A DNA stretch of 64,000 nucleotides. Origin: Streptomyces cinerochromogenes (GTDB lineage Bacteria; Actinomycetota; Actinomycetes; Streptomycetales; Streptomycetaceae). The translations under genes and the position numbers were made by a program. Location of the stretch: positions 124,001 to 188,000 of the forward strand of contig NZ_BMRM01000020.1 in assembly GCF_014648635.1 (NCBI RefSeq), written 5' to 3'. The notes below the pieces were generated by a model that saw only the letters and a list, made by a program, of their open reading frames with translations, ran no database searches and was not told the origin of the DNA. Positions 24,250-31,949 of the stretch are shown piece by piece (within the stretch, counting starts at the first letter, position 1; each line of letters starts with the position of its first letter).

Positions 24250-24936
24250 CTAGGCGGCCGGGGCGACGAGCCGGTAGCCGACGCCGCGTACGGTCTCGAT
24301 CAGCGCGGGCATGCGCAGTTTGGCGCGCAGGGAGGCGACGTGCACCTCCAGGGTGCGGCCGGTCCCCTCCCAACTGGTGCGCCAGACCTCGCTGATGATC
24401 TGTTCCCGGCGGAAGACCACCCCGGGCCGCTGGGCGAGCAGCGCGAGCAGGTCGAACTCCTTGCGGGTCAGCTGGACCGCGGCGCCGTCCACGCTGACCT
24501 GCCGGGTGGGCAGTTCGATCCGGACGGACCCCAGGAGCAGGGCGCTCTCGCTGCCGGTCGCCGGGTCCTCGTGGGCGGTGCGCCGGCTGACGGCGTGGAT
24601 CCGGGCGAGCAGCTCCCCGGTGTCGTACGGCTTGACGACGTAGTCGTCCGCGCCCAGGTTGAGTCCGTGGATGCGGGAGCGGACGTCGGCGCGGGCCGTG
24701 ACCATGATCACCGGGGTGCTGGTGCGTTTGCGGATCTTGCCGCAGACCTCGTAGCCGTCCTGGTCGGGCAGGCCGAGGTCGAGCAGGACGACACCGAAAC
24801 CGGCGGCCTCGGGGACGAGCGCCTGGAGGGCCTCCTCGCCGCTGCGCGCGTGGGTGACCTGGAAGCCGTGCCGCGCGAGGACGGCCGACAGGGCCGCCGC
24901 GACGTGGTTGTCGTCCTCGACGAGGAGCAGTCTCAA
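24250..24936 (-). CDS. OmpR/PhoB-family response regulator
   Basis: A 228-residue regulator beginning at LRLLLVEDDNHVAAAL. The receiver has the acidic pair ED, the phospho-acceptor in LLDLGLPD, and K in VVKPYD. A winged-helix DNA-binding domain follows (LTRKEFDLLALL, RTLEVHVASLRAKL, RGVGYRL). The TTG at 24936 is chosen because GGAGG lies 10 nt or less upstream and the receiver starts there. An upstream GTG at 25002 would add 22 untypical residues and overlaps a palindrome. Probably cotranscribed with the kinase; the target is unknown, but the divergent gluABCD operon is a candidate. Confidence 0.9.
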   Translation of the reverse strand: MRLLLVEDDNHVAAALSAVLARHGFQVTHARSGEEALQALVPEAAGFGVVLLDLGLPDQDGYEVCGKIRKRTSTPVIMVTARADVRSRIHGLNLGADDYVVKPYDTGELLARIHAVSRRTAHEDPATGSESALLLGSVRIELPTRQVSVDGAAVQLTRKEFDLLALLAQRPGVVFRREQIISEVWRTSWEGTGRTLEVHVASLRAKLRMPALIETVRGVGYRLVAPAA

Positions 24937-24996
24937 CCCGGCCCCCTCCGGTTCAGTGGTCGTACGGTCTCGGTTTTCGTCGGTCGTGTAGATCAC

Positions 24997-25010
24997 GCAC
25001 ACGCGTGTGC
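24997..25010. promoter_or_regulatory. Perfect 14-bp palindrome near the regulator start
   Basis: GCACACGCGTGTGC is a perfect palindrome 60 bp upstream of the chosen response-regulator start, in the divergent interval with gluA. It may be an operator; no family assignment. Confidence 0.4.
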
Positions 25011-25120
25011 ACCATGGCAGTGACGCTGATGGATAAGGACGGCGTCAAGGGGGTTCCGGTTGCCCGCCGCTTCCGTTACCCGGCCGATATACGCACAGGC
25101 CGCAAGTGCTACGACATGTG

Positions 25121-25136
25121 TCCGATAGCTATCGGA
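25121..25136. promoter_or_regulatory. Perfect 16-bp palindrome upstream of gluA
   Basis: TCCGATAGCTATCGGA is a perfect palindrome about 95 bp before the gluA start, in the divergent regulator/gluA interval. Unlike its GC-rich surroundings it has an AT-rich centre. A dimeric regulator site is the simplest reading. Confidence 0.5.
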
Positions 25137-25230
25137 TCGTGATGCTCAGATCTCCCTCAGATGTGATGACGCAGGTCACAGCCCCTCACTACTGTCCTCG
25201 GAAACCCGAGGAGGACGGAGCCTGAGAGCG

Positions 25231-26007
25231 ATGACCAAAGTAACGGTGGCCAAGGAGGACGCGGCCACGTCCGACGAACTGGTCGTCCTGAAGAGCGTCA
25301 ACAAGCACTTCGGCGCGTTGCACGTGCTCCAGGACATCGACCTGACGATCGCCCGCGGCGAGGTCGTCGTGGTCATCGGGCCCTCCGGGTCCGGAAAGTC
25401 GACGCTGTGCCGCACCATCAACCGTCTGGAGACGATCGACTCCGGCACGATCGCGATCGACGGCAAGCCGCTGCCGCACGAGGGCCGCGAGCTGGCCCGG
25501 CTGCGGGCGGACGTCGGGATGGTGTTCCAGTCGTTCAACCTCTTCGCGCACAAGACCGTGCTCGACAACGTGATGCTGGGTCAGGTCAAGGTCCGCAAGG
25601 CGGACAAGAAGCAGGCCGAGGAGAAGGCCCGGGCCCTGCTGGACCGGGTCGGCGTGGGCGCGCAGGCCGACAAGTACCCCGCCCAGCTGTCCGGCGGCCA
25701 GCAGCAGCGCGTCGCGATCGCGCGGGCGCTGGCGATGGGCCCGAAGGTCATGCTGTTCGACGAGCCGACCTCGGCCCTCGACCCCGAGATGATCAACGAG
25801 GTCCTGGAGGTCATGCAGCAGCTCGCGCGCGAGGGCATGACGATGATCGTGGTCACCCACGAGATGGGCTTCGCACGCTCTGCGGCGAACCGTGTGGTCT
25901 TCATGGCGGACGGGCGGATCGTTGAACAATCCTCGCCCGACCAGTTCTTCAGCAACCCGCGCAGTGACCGGGCCAAGGACTTCCTGTCCAAGATCCTGCA
26001 CCACTGA
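25231..26007 (+). CDS. gluA: Glutamate-type ABC transporter, ATP-binding protein
   Basis: The 258-residue ATPase has Walker A GPSGSGKST, Q-loop GMVFQSFNLF, signature LSGGQQQRVA, Walker B VMLFDEPTSALD and the H-loop THE. This is the polar-amino-acid (HisP/GlnQ) type of ATPase. It heads an operon of ATPase, binding protein and two permeases, in the order of gluABCD of Corynebacterium and the equivalent Streptomyces set. It powers glutamate (or related) uptake at the inner face of the membrane. The ATG at 25231 is preceded by GGAGG-like sequences in GAGGAGGACGGAGCC. Confidence 0.92.
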   Translation: MTKVTVAKEDAATSDELVVLKSVNKHFGALHVLQDIDLTIARGEVVVVIGPSGSGKSTLCRTINRLETIDSGTIAIDGKPLPHEGRELARLRADVGMVFQSFNLFAHKTVLDNVMLGQVKVRKADKKQAEEKARALLDRVGVGAQADKYPAQLSGGQQQRVAIARALAMGPKVMLFDEPTSALDPEMINEVLEVMQQLAREGMTMIVVTHEMGFARSAANRVVFMADGRIVEQSSPDQFFSNPRSDRAKDFLSKILHH

Positions 26008-26122
26008 CGCCACCGCTCCGGCCGACCGCACGCACCGCACGCACCGCCCGGCCGCCCGCACCGCCGGACCGCGCCATCCGCGTCCCAGGGACTCGTTCCT
26101 CACCACTCAGAAGGATGTTCAC

Positions 26123-26959
26123 ATGAAGCTCCGCAAGGTCACCGCCGCCTCGGCCGTCCTCCTCGCCCTCTCCGTGAGCGCCACCGCGTGCGGCGGCGAC
26201 AAGAAGGACGACGGCGGCTCGTCCGGCGGTGGCAAGAAGATCGCCATCGGCATCAAGTACGACCAGCCGGGCCTCGGCCAGAAGACCCCGCAGGGCTACG
26301 CGGGCTTCGACGTGGACGTGGCCACCTACGTCGCCAAGAAGCTCGGTTACAGCGCCGACCAGATCGAGTGGAAGGAGTCGAAGAGCGCCGACCGCGAGAC
26401 CATGCTGCAGCGCGGTGACGTCGACTTCATCGCCGCCACCTACTCGATCACCCCGGAGCGTCAGCAGAAGGTCGACTTCGCCGGCCCGTACCTGCTGGCC
26501 CACCAGGACGTGCTGATCCGCGCGGACGACAACACCATCAAGTCGCCGGCGGACCTGAACAAGAAGAAGCTGTGCTCGGTGACCGGCTCGACGTCGGCGC
26601 AGAACGTCAAGGACAGGCTGGCCCCCAAGGCGCAGCTGCAGCAGTACCCGACGTACTCGGCGTGTCTGACCGGTCTGCAGAGCAAGGCGATCGACGCGCT
26701 GACCACGGACGACTCGATCCTCGCCGGTTACGCCTCCCAGTCGCAGTTCAAGGGCAAGTTCAAGCTCGGCGCCTTCAAGATGACCAACGAGAACTACGGC
26801 ATCGGCATCAAGAAGGGCAGCGACCTCAAGGCCAAGATCAACAAGGCCCTGGAGGAGATGGTCGCCGACGGTTCCTGGCAGAAGGCCGTGGACAAGAACC
26901 TCGGTCCGGCCGGCTACAAGAACGAGCCCGCTCCGAAGATCGGTGACATCAAGAGCTGA
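26123..26959 (+). CDS. gluB: Glutamate-type ABC transporter, substrate-binding lipoprotein
   Basis: The 278-residue protein has a lipoprotein signal (lipobox SATAC, Cys at about residue 23). A family-3 solute-binding domain follows, with GIKYDQPGLG, GFDVDVATYVAKKLG, DFIAATYSITPERQQKVDFAGPY-type strands and ENYGIGIKKGS. It captures the amino acid outside the membrane for GluCD. AAGGA lies 8 nt before the ATG. It follows gluA by 115 bp on the same strand. Confidence 0.92.
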   Translation: MKLRKVTAASAVLLALSVSATACGGDKKDDGGSSGGGKKIAIGIKYDQPGLGQKTPQGYAGFDVDVATYVAKKLGYSADQIEWKESKSADRETMLQRGDVDFIAATYSITPERQQKVDFAGPYLLAHQDVLIRADDNTIKSPADLNKKKLCSVTGSTSAQNVKDRLAPKAQLQQYPTYSACLTGLQSKAIDALTTDDSILAGYASQSQFKGKFKLGAFKMTNENYGIGIKKGSDLKAKINKALEEMVADGSWQKAVDKNLGPAGYKNEPAPKIGDIKS

Positions 26960-27034
26960 GGCAATGCCCTGTGGGTGCGCCGTCCGTGAGGCCGGCGCAC
27001 CCGGGCATCCCTACACGCGGAAGCGCGGGAGATC

Positions 27035-27700
27035 GTGTTCGACTTTCTTGACAAGTACGACGTGCTGGGAGCCTTCTGGACGACGGTGCAGCTCACGCTG
27101 CTGTCCGCCGTGGGCTCCCTGATCTGGGGCACCCTGCTGGCCGCCATGCGGGTGGGCCCGGTGCCGCTGATGCGCGGGTTCGGCACCGCGTACGTGAACA
27201 TCGTGCGGAACATCCCGCTCACGGTGATCATCCTGTTCGCCGCGCTCGGGCTGAAGGACACGCTGGGCATCAGCCTGGGCTCGGACGTGGTCGACACGAG
27301 CAACTTCCGGCTGTCCGTGCTCGGTCTGACCGTCTACACGTCGGCCTTCGTCTGCGAGGCGATCCGCGCCGGCATCAACACGGTTCCGGTCGGCCAGGCG
27401 GAGGCGGCCCGGGCCATCGGCCTCAGCTTCACGCAGGTGCTCGGCCTGGTCGTGCTGCCGCAGGCCTTCCGCGCGGCCGTCGGCCCGCTGACCAACGTGC
27501 TGATCGCGTTGACGAAGAACACGACCGTGGCGGCGGCGATCGGCGTGGCGGAAGCGGCACTCCTGATGAAGGAGATGGTGGAGAACGAGGCGCAACTGCT
27601 GCTGATCTCCGCGATCATCGCCTTCGGGTTCTGCTGTCTGACCCTGCCGACCGGTCTGATCCTCGGCTGGGTGGGCAAGAAGGTGGCGGTGAAGCGATGA
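27035..27700 (+). CDS. gluC: Glutamate-type ABC transporter, permease 1
   Basis: A 221-residue permease of the polar amino-acid (HisM) type with about five membrane helices. It has the EAA loop near EAARAIGLSFTQVLGLVVLPQ, which contacts GluA. The GTG start at 27035 has GGGAG upstream. The stop overlaps the gluD start by 4 nt (ATGA), so the two permeases are translationally coupled and form a heterodimer. Confidence 0.9.
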   Translation: MFDFLDKYDVLGAFWTTVQLTLLSAVGSLIWGTLLAAMRVGPVPLMRGFGTAYVNIVRNIPLTVIILFAALGLKDTLGISLGSDVVDTSNFRLSVLGLTVYTSAFVCEAIRAGINTVPVGQAEAARAIGLSFTQVLGLVVLPQAFRAAVGPLTNVLIALTKNTTVAAAIGVAEAALLMKEMVENEAQLLLISAIIAFGFCCLTLPTGLILGWVGKKVAVKR

Positions 27701-28590
27701 GCTCGGTCCTGTACGACGCCCAGGGCCCCCGGGCCAAGCGGCGCAACATCCTCTACACGGCGGGCTTCCTCGTCGTCCTCGCGGCCGTCCTGTGGTGGGT
27801 GTACAAGGCCCTGGACGACAAGGGCCAGCTGGAGTGGGCGCTCTGGAAGCCCTTCTTCAGCGGCACCGAGGCCTACTCGACGTACATCTGGCCGGGTCTG
27901 CAGAACACCCTGAAGGCCGCGGCCCTGTCCATGGTCATCGCCCTCCCCCTGGGCGCCGTCCTCGGCATCGCCCGCCTCTCGGACCACGCGTGGATACGCG
28001 TCCCGGTCGCGATGGTCGTGGAGTTCTTCCGCGCCATCCCGGTGCTGGTCCTGATGATCTTCGGGCTCGCGCTGTTCGCCGAGTACACCGACGTCAGTTC
28101 GGACGACCGTCCCCTGTACGCGGTCGTCACCGGCCTGGTGCTGTACAACGCGTCGGTGCTCGCGGAGATCGTCCGCGCGGGCATCCTCGCCCTGCCGCAG
28201 GGCCAGTCCGAGGCGGCCATGGCGATCGGGCTGCGCAAGAACCAGGTGATGCGGCTCATCCTGCTGCCGCAGTCGGTCACCGCGATGCTCCCGGCGATCG
28301 TCAGCCAGCTGGTCGTGATCGTGAAGGACACCGCACTCGGCGGCGCGGTCCTCACCTTCCCGGAGCTGCTCGCCTCGGCCAACACGATGAGCGGCTACTA
28401 CGGCGCCAACACCATCGCCTCCTTCACGGTCGTCGCCGTGATCTTCGTGCTGATCAACTTCTCGCTGACCTCGTTCGCGAGCTGGCTGGAGGGCCGGCTG
28501 CGGCGCCGCAAGAAGTCGACCGGTGCGGTGCTCGGAGTCCAGGACACCGCGGACATCGCGGGCGCCGCGGGAACCGGAACCGCCGCCTGA
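27697..28590 (+). CDS. gluD: Glutamate-type ABC transporter, permease 2
   Basis: A 297-residue permease with N-terminal basic residues, about five membrane helices and the EAA loop SEAAMAIGLRKNQVMRLILLPQ-like segment near residue 170. It carries an extra C-terminal cytoplasmic tail (LRRRKKSTGAVLG onwards). It pairs with GluC as the membrane channel. The operon ends at a strong hairpin 27 bp after this stop. Confidence 0.9.
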   Translation: MSSVLYDAQGPRAKRRNILYTAGFLVVLAAVLWWVYKALDDKGQLEWALWKPFFSGTEAYSTYIWPGLQNTLKAAALSMVIALPLGAVLGIARLSDHAWIRVPVAMVVEFFRAIPVLVLMIFGLALFAEYTDVSSDDRPLYAVVTGLVLYNASVLAEIVRAGILALPQGQSEAAMAIGLRKNQVMRLILLPQSVTAMLPAIVSQLVVIVKDTALGGAVLTFPELLASANTMSGYYGANTIASFTVVAVIFVLINFSLTSFASWLEGRLRRRKKSTGAVLGVQDTADIAGAAGTGTAA

Positions 28591-28616
28591 CGCCCGGTCA
28601 GACCCGAATGCACCAC

Positions 28617-28650
28617 CCGGAGGCAGTGGCATGATCGCCACTGCCTCCGG
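28617..28650 (+). terminator. Terminator hairpin after gluABCD
   Basis: A perfect 14-bp stem (CCGGAGGCAGTGGC and its complement) with a 6-nt loop ATGATC, 27 bp after the gluD stop. A TTGACG element follows at 28655-28660 with TTGCAT 17 bp on (28678-28683), a promoter for the monooxygenase gene. Confidence 0.85.
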
Positions 28651-28654
28651 TCGC

Positions 28655-28683
28655 TTGACGCAAACTCCGCCAATGGGTTGCAT
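28655..28683 (+). promoter_or_regulatory. Promoter of the FAD monooxygenase gene
   Basis: TTGACG (28655-28660), 17 bp, TTGCAT (28678-28683). It begins 5 bp after the gluD terminator and 85 bp before the start codon. Confidence 0.5.
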
Positions 28684-28767
28684 ACGTTGTGTGATCGTGC
28701 ACCCCGCTCCACCTTCCTGTTCACTTGTCTCCGTCAGGGCATCGTCACGGGCAGGGGGCGCCGCGTC

Positions 28768-30429
28768 ATGGACCCGGTGATCATCGTCGGAGCGGGGCCC
28801 GTCGGACTCACGCTCGCGCTGGCCCTGGCCCGGCAGGAGGTGCCCACCGTCGTCCTGGACGAGGGACCCGGCAAGGACGAACCCCGCCCGGCACGCACCG
28901 TGGTCCTGCGCGAGGACACGGCCGCTCTGCTGGAACGGCTGACCGGGGTCCCCCTCAGTGCGCACGGCATGCGCTGGACCGGATGGCGGTCCCTGCGGCG
29001 CAGGCAGGTGATGAGCGAGATCGCCTTCACCGCCGACGACCCCGCCCCGCTGCACATCGCCCAGCACCTCCTCACCGGGTTCCTGCGCGCGGCCGTCGCG
29101 GCGCAGCCCCTGGTCCGGCTGGTGGTGGACGGCCGCGTGGACGCGATCGAGCAGGAGCGTTCCGGCGTCACCGCGCACACCCGTGGCGCCCAGGGCACCT
29201 GGTGGCGCGGCAGTTACCTGGTCGGCTGCGACGGTCCCCGCTCGACCGTGCGCAAACTCCAGGACATCCGCTTCCCCGGCCGTACGGCGGTGGAGCGGCA
29301 CGCCGTCGCCGCGCTGCGCACGGAACTTCCGTGGGAGGGTCGGGCGTTGCTCCATCGGATGCCGCCGTGGCGGTCGTCCGGGCCCTCGGCCGGGGAGGTG
29401 ACCGCCCGCCCCCTCCCGGACGGCGTGTGGCGCCTGGACTGGCTGCTGCCGCAGGGCAAGGACCTGGTCACGCCCGAGGTCCTGCTCTCCCTGGTCCGCG
29501 AGACCCTCGCGGGCTGGTCGGACGGCACCGCACCGGCGTACGACCTGCTCGACACCGGTGTCCACACGGTGCACCACCGGCTGGCCCGACGGTGGCGCAA
29601 CGGCCGGGTCTTCCTCGCCGGGGACGCGGCGCACCTGCTCGGCGCGCTCGGCACCCAGGGTCTCGACGAAGGGCTCCGGGACGCCGACAACCTCGCCTGG
29701 AAGCTGGGCACCGCCTGGCACCACGGCCCGCACGAGGCCCTGCTGGACAGCTACCAGACCGAGCGGCGCGCGGTGGTCGCCGCCCGGCTGCGCATCGCCG
29801 ACCAGGTGCTGCCGGCGCTGCGCGGCGCGGGCGCGCTGCGCCACATCGTGCCCGGCGCGGCCCGTAGCCACGACACAGTGTTCACCGACGGTCATCTGGG
29901 ACGCGGTCCGCTGGGCGCGCCCGGCAGATACGGCGACTCGCCGCTCACGCCCCGGCATCTGGAGGGGGTCATCCCGGTCGACACCGCGCCCGGGGCTCCG
30001 GTCACCGACGTCCGGGTCACGGCGGAGGACGGTTCCTTCGTCCGGTTGCACGACCGGTTCGGCCGCGGTGCGCTGCTCGTCGTGCTGATCGCACCCGGTA
30101 CGGGTGTCTGGGAGCGCAAGCACTGGATGTCCGCGGGGGTGATGCCCCGGCTCGCGGCGGCCGTGTCCGCGCTGCCGCACCCCGCCGAGCTGCTGGTCGC
30201 CGAGAGCTACCCGGGTGCGCCGGCGCACAGCGTGCTGCTCGTACGCCCCGACGGCCACCTGGTCGCCGCGCTGAGCGGCGTCCGTCCGGCCGAGCTGTAC
30301 GCGGCGGCCGAGGCCACGCTGGGCGGCGCGGAGCGGGCGGGACAGGAACAGGAGCGGGAGCAGACGCAGGAGCAGAAGCAGCCGAAGGAGGAGCAGGGGG
30401 CGGCGCGAGCCGGTTCGGGCGCACGCTGA
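28768..30429 (+). CDS. FAD-dependent aromatic-type monooxygenase
   Basis: The 553-residue protein has the FAD Rossmann motif VGAGPVGLTLALALA (residues 7-21), the DG motif LVGCDGPRSTVRK near 150, and the GD motif FLAGDAAHLLGALGTQGLDEGL near 288. This is the three-part signature of p-hydroxybenzoate-hydroxylase-type monooxygenases. The C-terminal part resembles the thioredoxin-like domain of phenol hydroxylases, ending in a Glu/Gln-rich tail (EQEREQTQEQKQPKEEQ). It probably hydroxylates an aromatic or polyketide-like compound using NAD(P)H; the substrate is unknown. The ATG at 28768 follows a GGGGG ribosome site. No pathway genes are adjacent. Confidence 0.85.
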   Translation: MDPVIIVGAGPVGLTLALALARQEVPTVVLDEGPGKDEPRPARTVVLREDTAALLERLTGVPLSAHGMRWTGWRSLRRRQVMSEIAFTADDPAPLHIAQHLLTGFLRAAVAAQPLVRLVVDGRVDAIEQERSGVTAHTRGAQGTWWRGSYLVGCDGPRSTVRKLQDIRFPGRTAVERHAVAALRTELPWEGRALLHRMPPWRSSGPSAGEVTARPLPDGVWRLDWLLPQGKDLVTPEVLLSLVRETLAGWSDGTAPAYDLLDTGVHTVHHRLARRWRNGRVFLAGDAAHLLGALGTQGLDEGLRDADNLAWKLGTAWHHGPHEALLDSYQTERRAVVAARLRIADQVLPALRGAGALRHIVPGAARSHDTVFTDGHLGRGPLGAPGRYGDSPLTPRHLEGVIPVDTAPGAPVTDVRVTAEDGSFVRLHDRFGRGALLVVLIAPGTGVWERKHWMSAGVMPRLAAAVSALPHPAELLVAESYPGAPAHSVLLVRPDGHLVAALSGVRPAELYAAAEATLGGAERAGQEQEREQTQEQKQPKEEQGAARAGSGAR

Positions 30430-30650
30430 CCGCGCGCCGGAGCGTGCATTCAGGGCACGTCACCACTTGATTCGACACGCGCCGACCGCGCGCCGACCGG
30501 GCGCCCGGACAGCGACTTCGTCGGCGGCGTGGTGCCCTGGGGACACCCGGGCGCCGACTCCCCCGAGGTCCGCCGAGCCTGCGCGCGGAGACGCCCGGCG
30601 CGCGCCGGAACGTACCCCTCCGCACCCTCCGTCCGCAGAGTGACACTCGG
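30430..30650. other. Non-coding gap after the monooxygenase gene
   Basis: I see no gene here. The stretch contains loosely repeated GCGCCGACCG words (about 30480-30505) and no clear terminator. It ends at the promoter of the leader-peptide/CDO transcript at 30651. Confidence 0.5.
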
Positions 30651-30679
30651 TTGACCGGAGTACGGCAGCATGCTGTACT
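30651..30679 (+). promoter_or_regulatory. Promoter of the leader-peptide/CDO transcript
   Basis: TTGACC (30651-30656), a 17-bp spacer and TGTACT (30674-30679). The expected start is 6-8 nt further on, at 30686-30687, exactly the GTG of the leader peptide. Confidence 0.6.
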
Positions 30680-30683
30680 CCGG
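30655..30683. promoter_or_regulatory. Inverted repeat covering the promoter, possible operator
   Basis: CCGGAGTAC (30655-30663) and GTACTCCGG (30675-30683) form perfect 9-bp arms around an 11-nt centre that itself holds the palindrome AGCATGCT. The dyad spans the -35/-10 spacer and -10 box, so it could be a repressor site for this sulfur operon. Confidence 0.6.
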
Positions 30684-30686
30684 ATC

Positions 30687-30773
30687 GTGACCGACACCTG
30701 TGTGCGCCTGTGGCGGAGGGTCCACATGGACCTCGTCCGCTACGCGGGCTGCGTGTGTCGCCCGTCCTGCTGA
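30687..30773 (+). CDS. Cysteine-rich leader peptide, probably leaderless
   Basis: A 28-codon frame, GTG to TGA. Its second half includes RRVHMDLVRYAGCVCRPSC, with Cys codons at residues 5, 22, 24 and 28. It matches the pattern (HxDLxR...CxCR) of the leader peptides annotated before sulfur-metabolism genes in Streptomyces. The promoter at 30651 would place the transcript start at this GTG. An internal ATG at 30726 with GGAGGG 5 nt upstream could be an alternative start for the last 15 residues. Ribosome stalling at the Cys codons under cysteine shortage could control the hairpin at 30794 and hence the cysteine dioxygenase gene. Confidence 0.7.
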   Translation: MTDTCVRLWRRVHMDLVRYAGCVCRPSC

Positions 30774-30793
30774 TTCGCATCCCCTCTTCTTTC

Positions 30794-30813
30794 CGGGCGC
30801 CGTCGCGCGCCCG
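30794..30813 (+). terminator. Hairpin between leader peptide and CDO, possible attenuator
   Basis: CGGGCGC (30794-30800), loop CGTCGC, GCGCCCG (30807-30813), followed by TTT. It lies 20 bp after the leader stop codon and ends 30 bp before the CDO start. A ribosome at the end of the leader could influence its folding. A competing antiterminator was not identified. Confidence 0.45.
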
Positions 30814-30843
30814 TTTCCGCGAACCTTCCTCAGGACGGTGCAC

Positions 30844-31389
30844 GTGTCTGTCCCCTCCCCTTCCCTGCCCTCGTCCGCGTCCCGGGCAGCCGGTACGGCA
30901 CCCACCCAGGCGGACCTCCTCGACTTCGTCCGGCGAACGGCGGCCGACGCCGAGCTGATCGCCTCCCTGCCGCTCGATCCCGAGGGCCGTACCTGGGTAC
31001 GGCTGGACGGCCCCGGCGGCAGCGAGGCCTGGCTGATCGGCTGGCCGCCCGGCTCCGGCACCGGCTGGCACGACCACGCCGACTCGGTCGGCGCCTTCCT
31101 CACCGCCTCGGGCGACCTCACGGAGTACTCCCTCGCCGCGCGGCTGCCCACCGACGGCTGGAAGACCCTGGAACTCACCGAGGGCGTGGACCGCCTACGC
31201 CGGTTGCCCGCCGGACAGGGCCGCGCCTTCGGCCGTCACCATGTGCACGAGGTACTCAACGAGTCCCGCGACCGACACGCGATCTCGGTCCACGCCTACT
31301 ATCCGCCGCTGCCCCGCATCCGCCGTTACAGTCGCTCGGGCCAGGTGCTGCGCCTGGAGCAGGTCGAACGCCCGGAGGACTGGCAGTGA
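30844..31389 (+). CDS. Cysteine dioxygenase-family protein
   Basis: The 181-residue cupin protein has the metal motif WHDHADSVGAF (His-x-His, residues about 77-87) and the third ligand in GRHHVHEVLNES (about 125-136). This is the pattern of bacterial cysteine dioxygenases, which oxidise cysteine to cysteine sulfinate with O2 and Fe(II); other thiol dioxygenases share it. The GTG at 30844 has AGGA 8 nt upstream. An upstream in-frame GTG would be too close to that site. It overlaps the downstream rhodanese gene by 4 nt (GTGA). The Cys-rich leader ahead supports a role in cysteine balance. Confidence 0.85.
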   Translation: MSVPSPSLPSSASRAAGTAPTQADLLDFVRRTAADAELIASLPLDPEGRTWVRLDGPGGSEAWLIGWPPGSGTGWHDHADSVGAFLTASGDLTEYSLAARLPTDGWKTLELTEGVDRLRRLPAGQGRAFGRHHVHEVLNESRDRHAISVHAYYPPLPRIRRYSRSGQVLRLEQVERPEDWQ

Positions 31390-31841
31390 GCGGCACGAGC
31401 GAGCGGTCGGCGGTGGCCGAGGTGACCGACGAGAGCGCCGTGGGTGAAGCACCCCTCGGCATCGACGCGCTGCTGGAACGGGTCCGCGCGGGATACCGGC
31501 GCATCGAGGCACGTGAGGCGCATGAGGAGGCCCGGTCCGGTGAGGCCTTGCTGGTCGACATCCGGTACGCGGCCCTGCGTGAGCGAGACGGGCTCATCCC
31601 GGGCGCGGTCGTGGTCGAGCGCAACGAACTGGAATGGCGCCTCGATCCCCAGGGCAGCCACCGCCTCCCCGAGGCCACCGGACACGACCTGCGTGTCGTG
31701 GTGATCTGCAACGAGGGCTACGCCTCCAGCCTCGCCGCCGCCTCCCTCCACCAACTGGGCCTGCACCGGGCGACGGACCTGGTCGGCGGCTTCCAGGCCT
31801 GGCGCGCGGAGGGACTGCCGGTGACACCGGTGACGTCCTGA
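31386..31841 (+). CDS. Rhodanese-like sulfurtransferase
   Basis: The 151-residue protein has a single rhodanese domain. LVDIRYAALRERDGLIPGAVVVERNELEWRL-type strands lead to the active-site loop VICNEGYASS (Cys at about residue 108) and the C-terminal GGFQAW. It would transfer sulfane sulfur. It overlaps the cysteine dioxygenase gene (GTGA), so the two enzymes are coupled in cysteine/sulfur metabolism. Its stop codon lies in the first unit of a 26-bp tandem repeat. Confidence 0.88.
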   Translation: MSGTSERSAVAEVTDESAVGEAPLGIDALLERVRAGYRRIEAREAHEEARSGEALLVDIRYAALRERDGLIPGAVVVERNELEWRLDPQGSHRLPEATGHDLRVVVICNEGYASSLAAASLHQLGLHRATDLVGGFQAWRAEGLPVTPVTS

Positions 31842-31907
31842 ACGAGGGGTGCGGTGTGACGTCCTGAACGAGGGGTGCGGTGTGACGTCCTGAACGAGGG
31901 GGCGGCG
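31830..31907. repeat. 26-bp tandem repeat, three units, spanning the rhodanese stop
   Basis: Units start GTGACGTCCTGAACG at 31830, 31856 and 31882. The first two are identical and the third differs near its end. The TGA in the unit is the rhodanese stop codon, so each copy repeats the 3' end of the gene. Confidence 0.93.
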
Positions 31908-31918
31908 TGCCCGCCGAC

Positions 31919-31947
31919 GACGGCGCCGGTGCTGCTCCGGCGCCGTC
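31919..31947. terminator. Bidirectional terminator hairpin
   Basis: A perfect 10-bp stem GACGGCGCCG/CGGCGCCGTC with a 9-nt loop, placed 2 bp before the stop of the minus-strand FtsX-type gene and after the plus-strand rhodanese repeat. It can serve both converging transcripts. Confidence 0.72.
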
Positions 31948-31949
31948 TC

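Noticed and set aside
27334..30258. A minus-strand 974-codon open frame opposite gluC, gluD and the monooxygenase gene
   Set aside because: Antisense shadow of three well-supported genes; no ribosome site, no domain, and it crosses a strong terminator.
28768..30429. Part of an aromatic polyketide gene cluster
   Set aside because: The monooxygenase is isolated among transporter and sulfur genes; no polyketide synthase, cyclase or regulator lies nearby.
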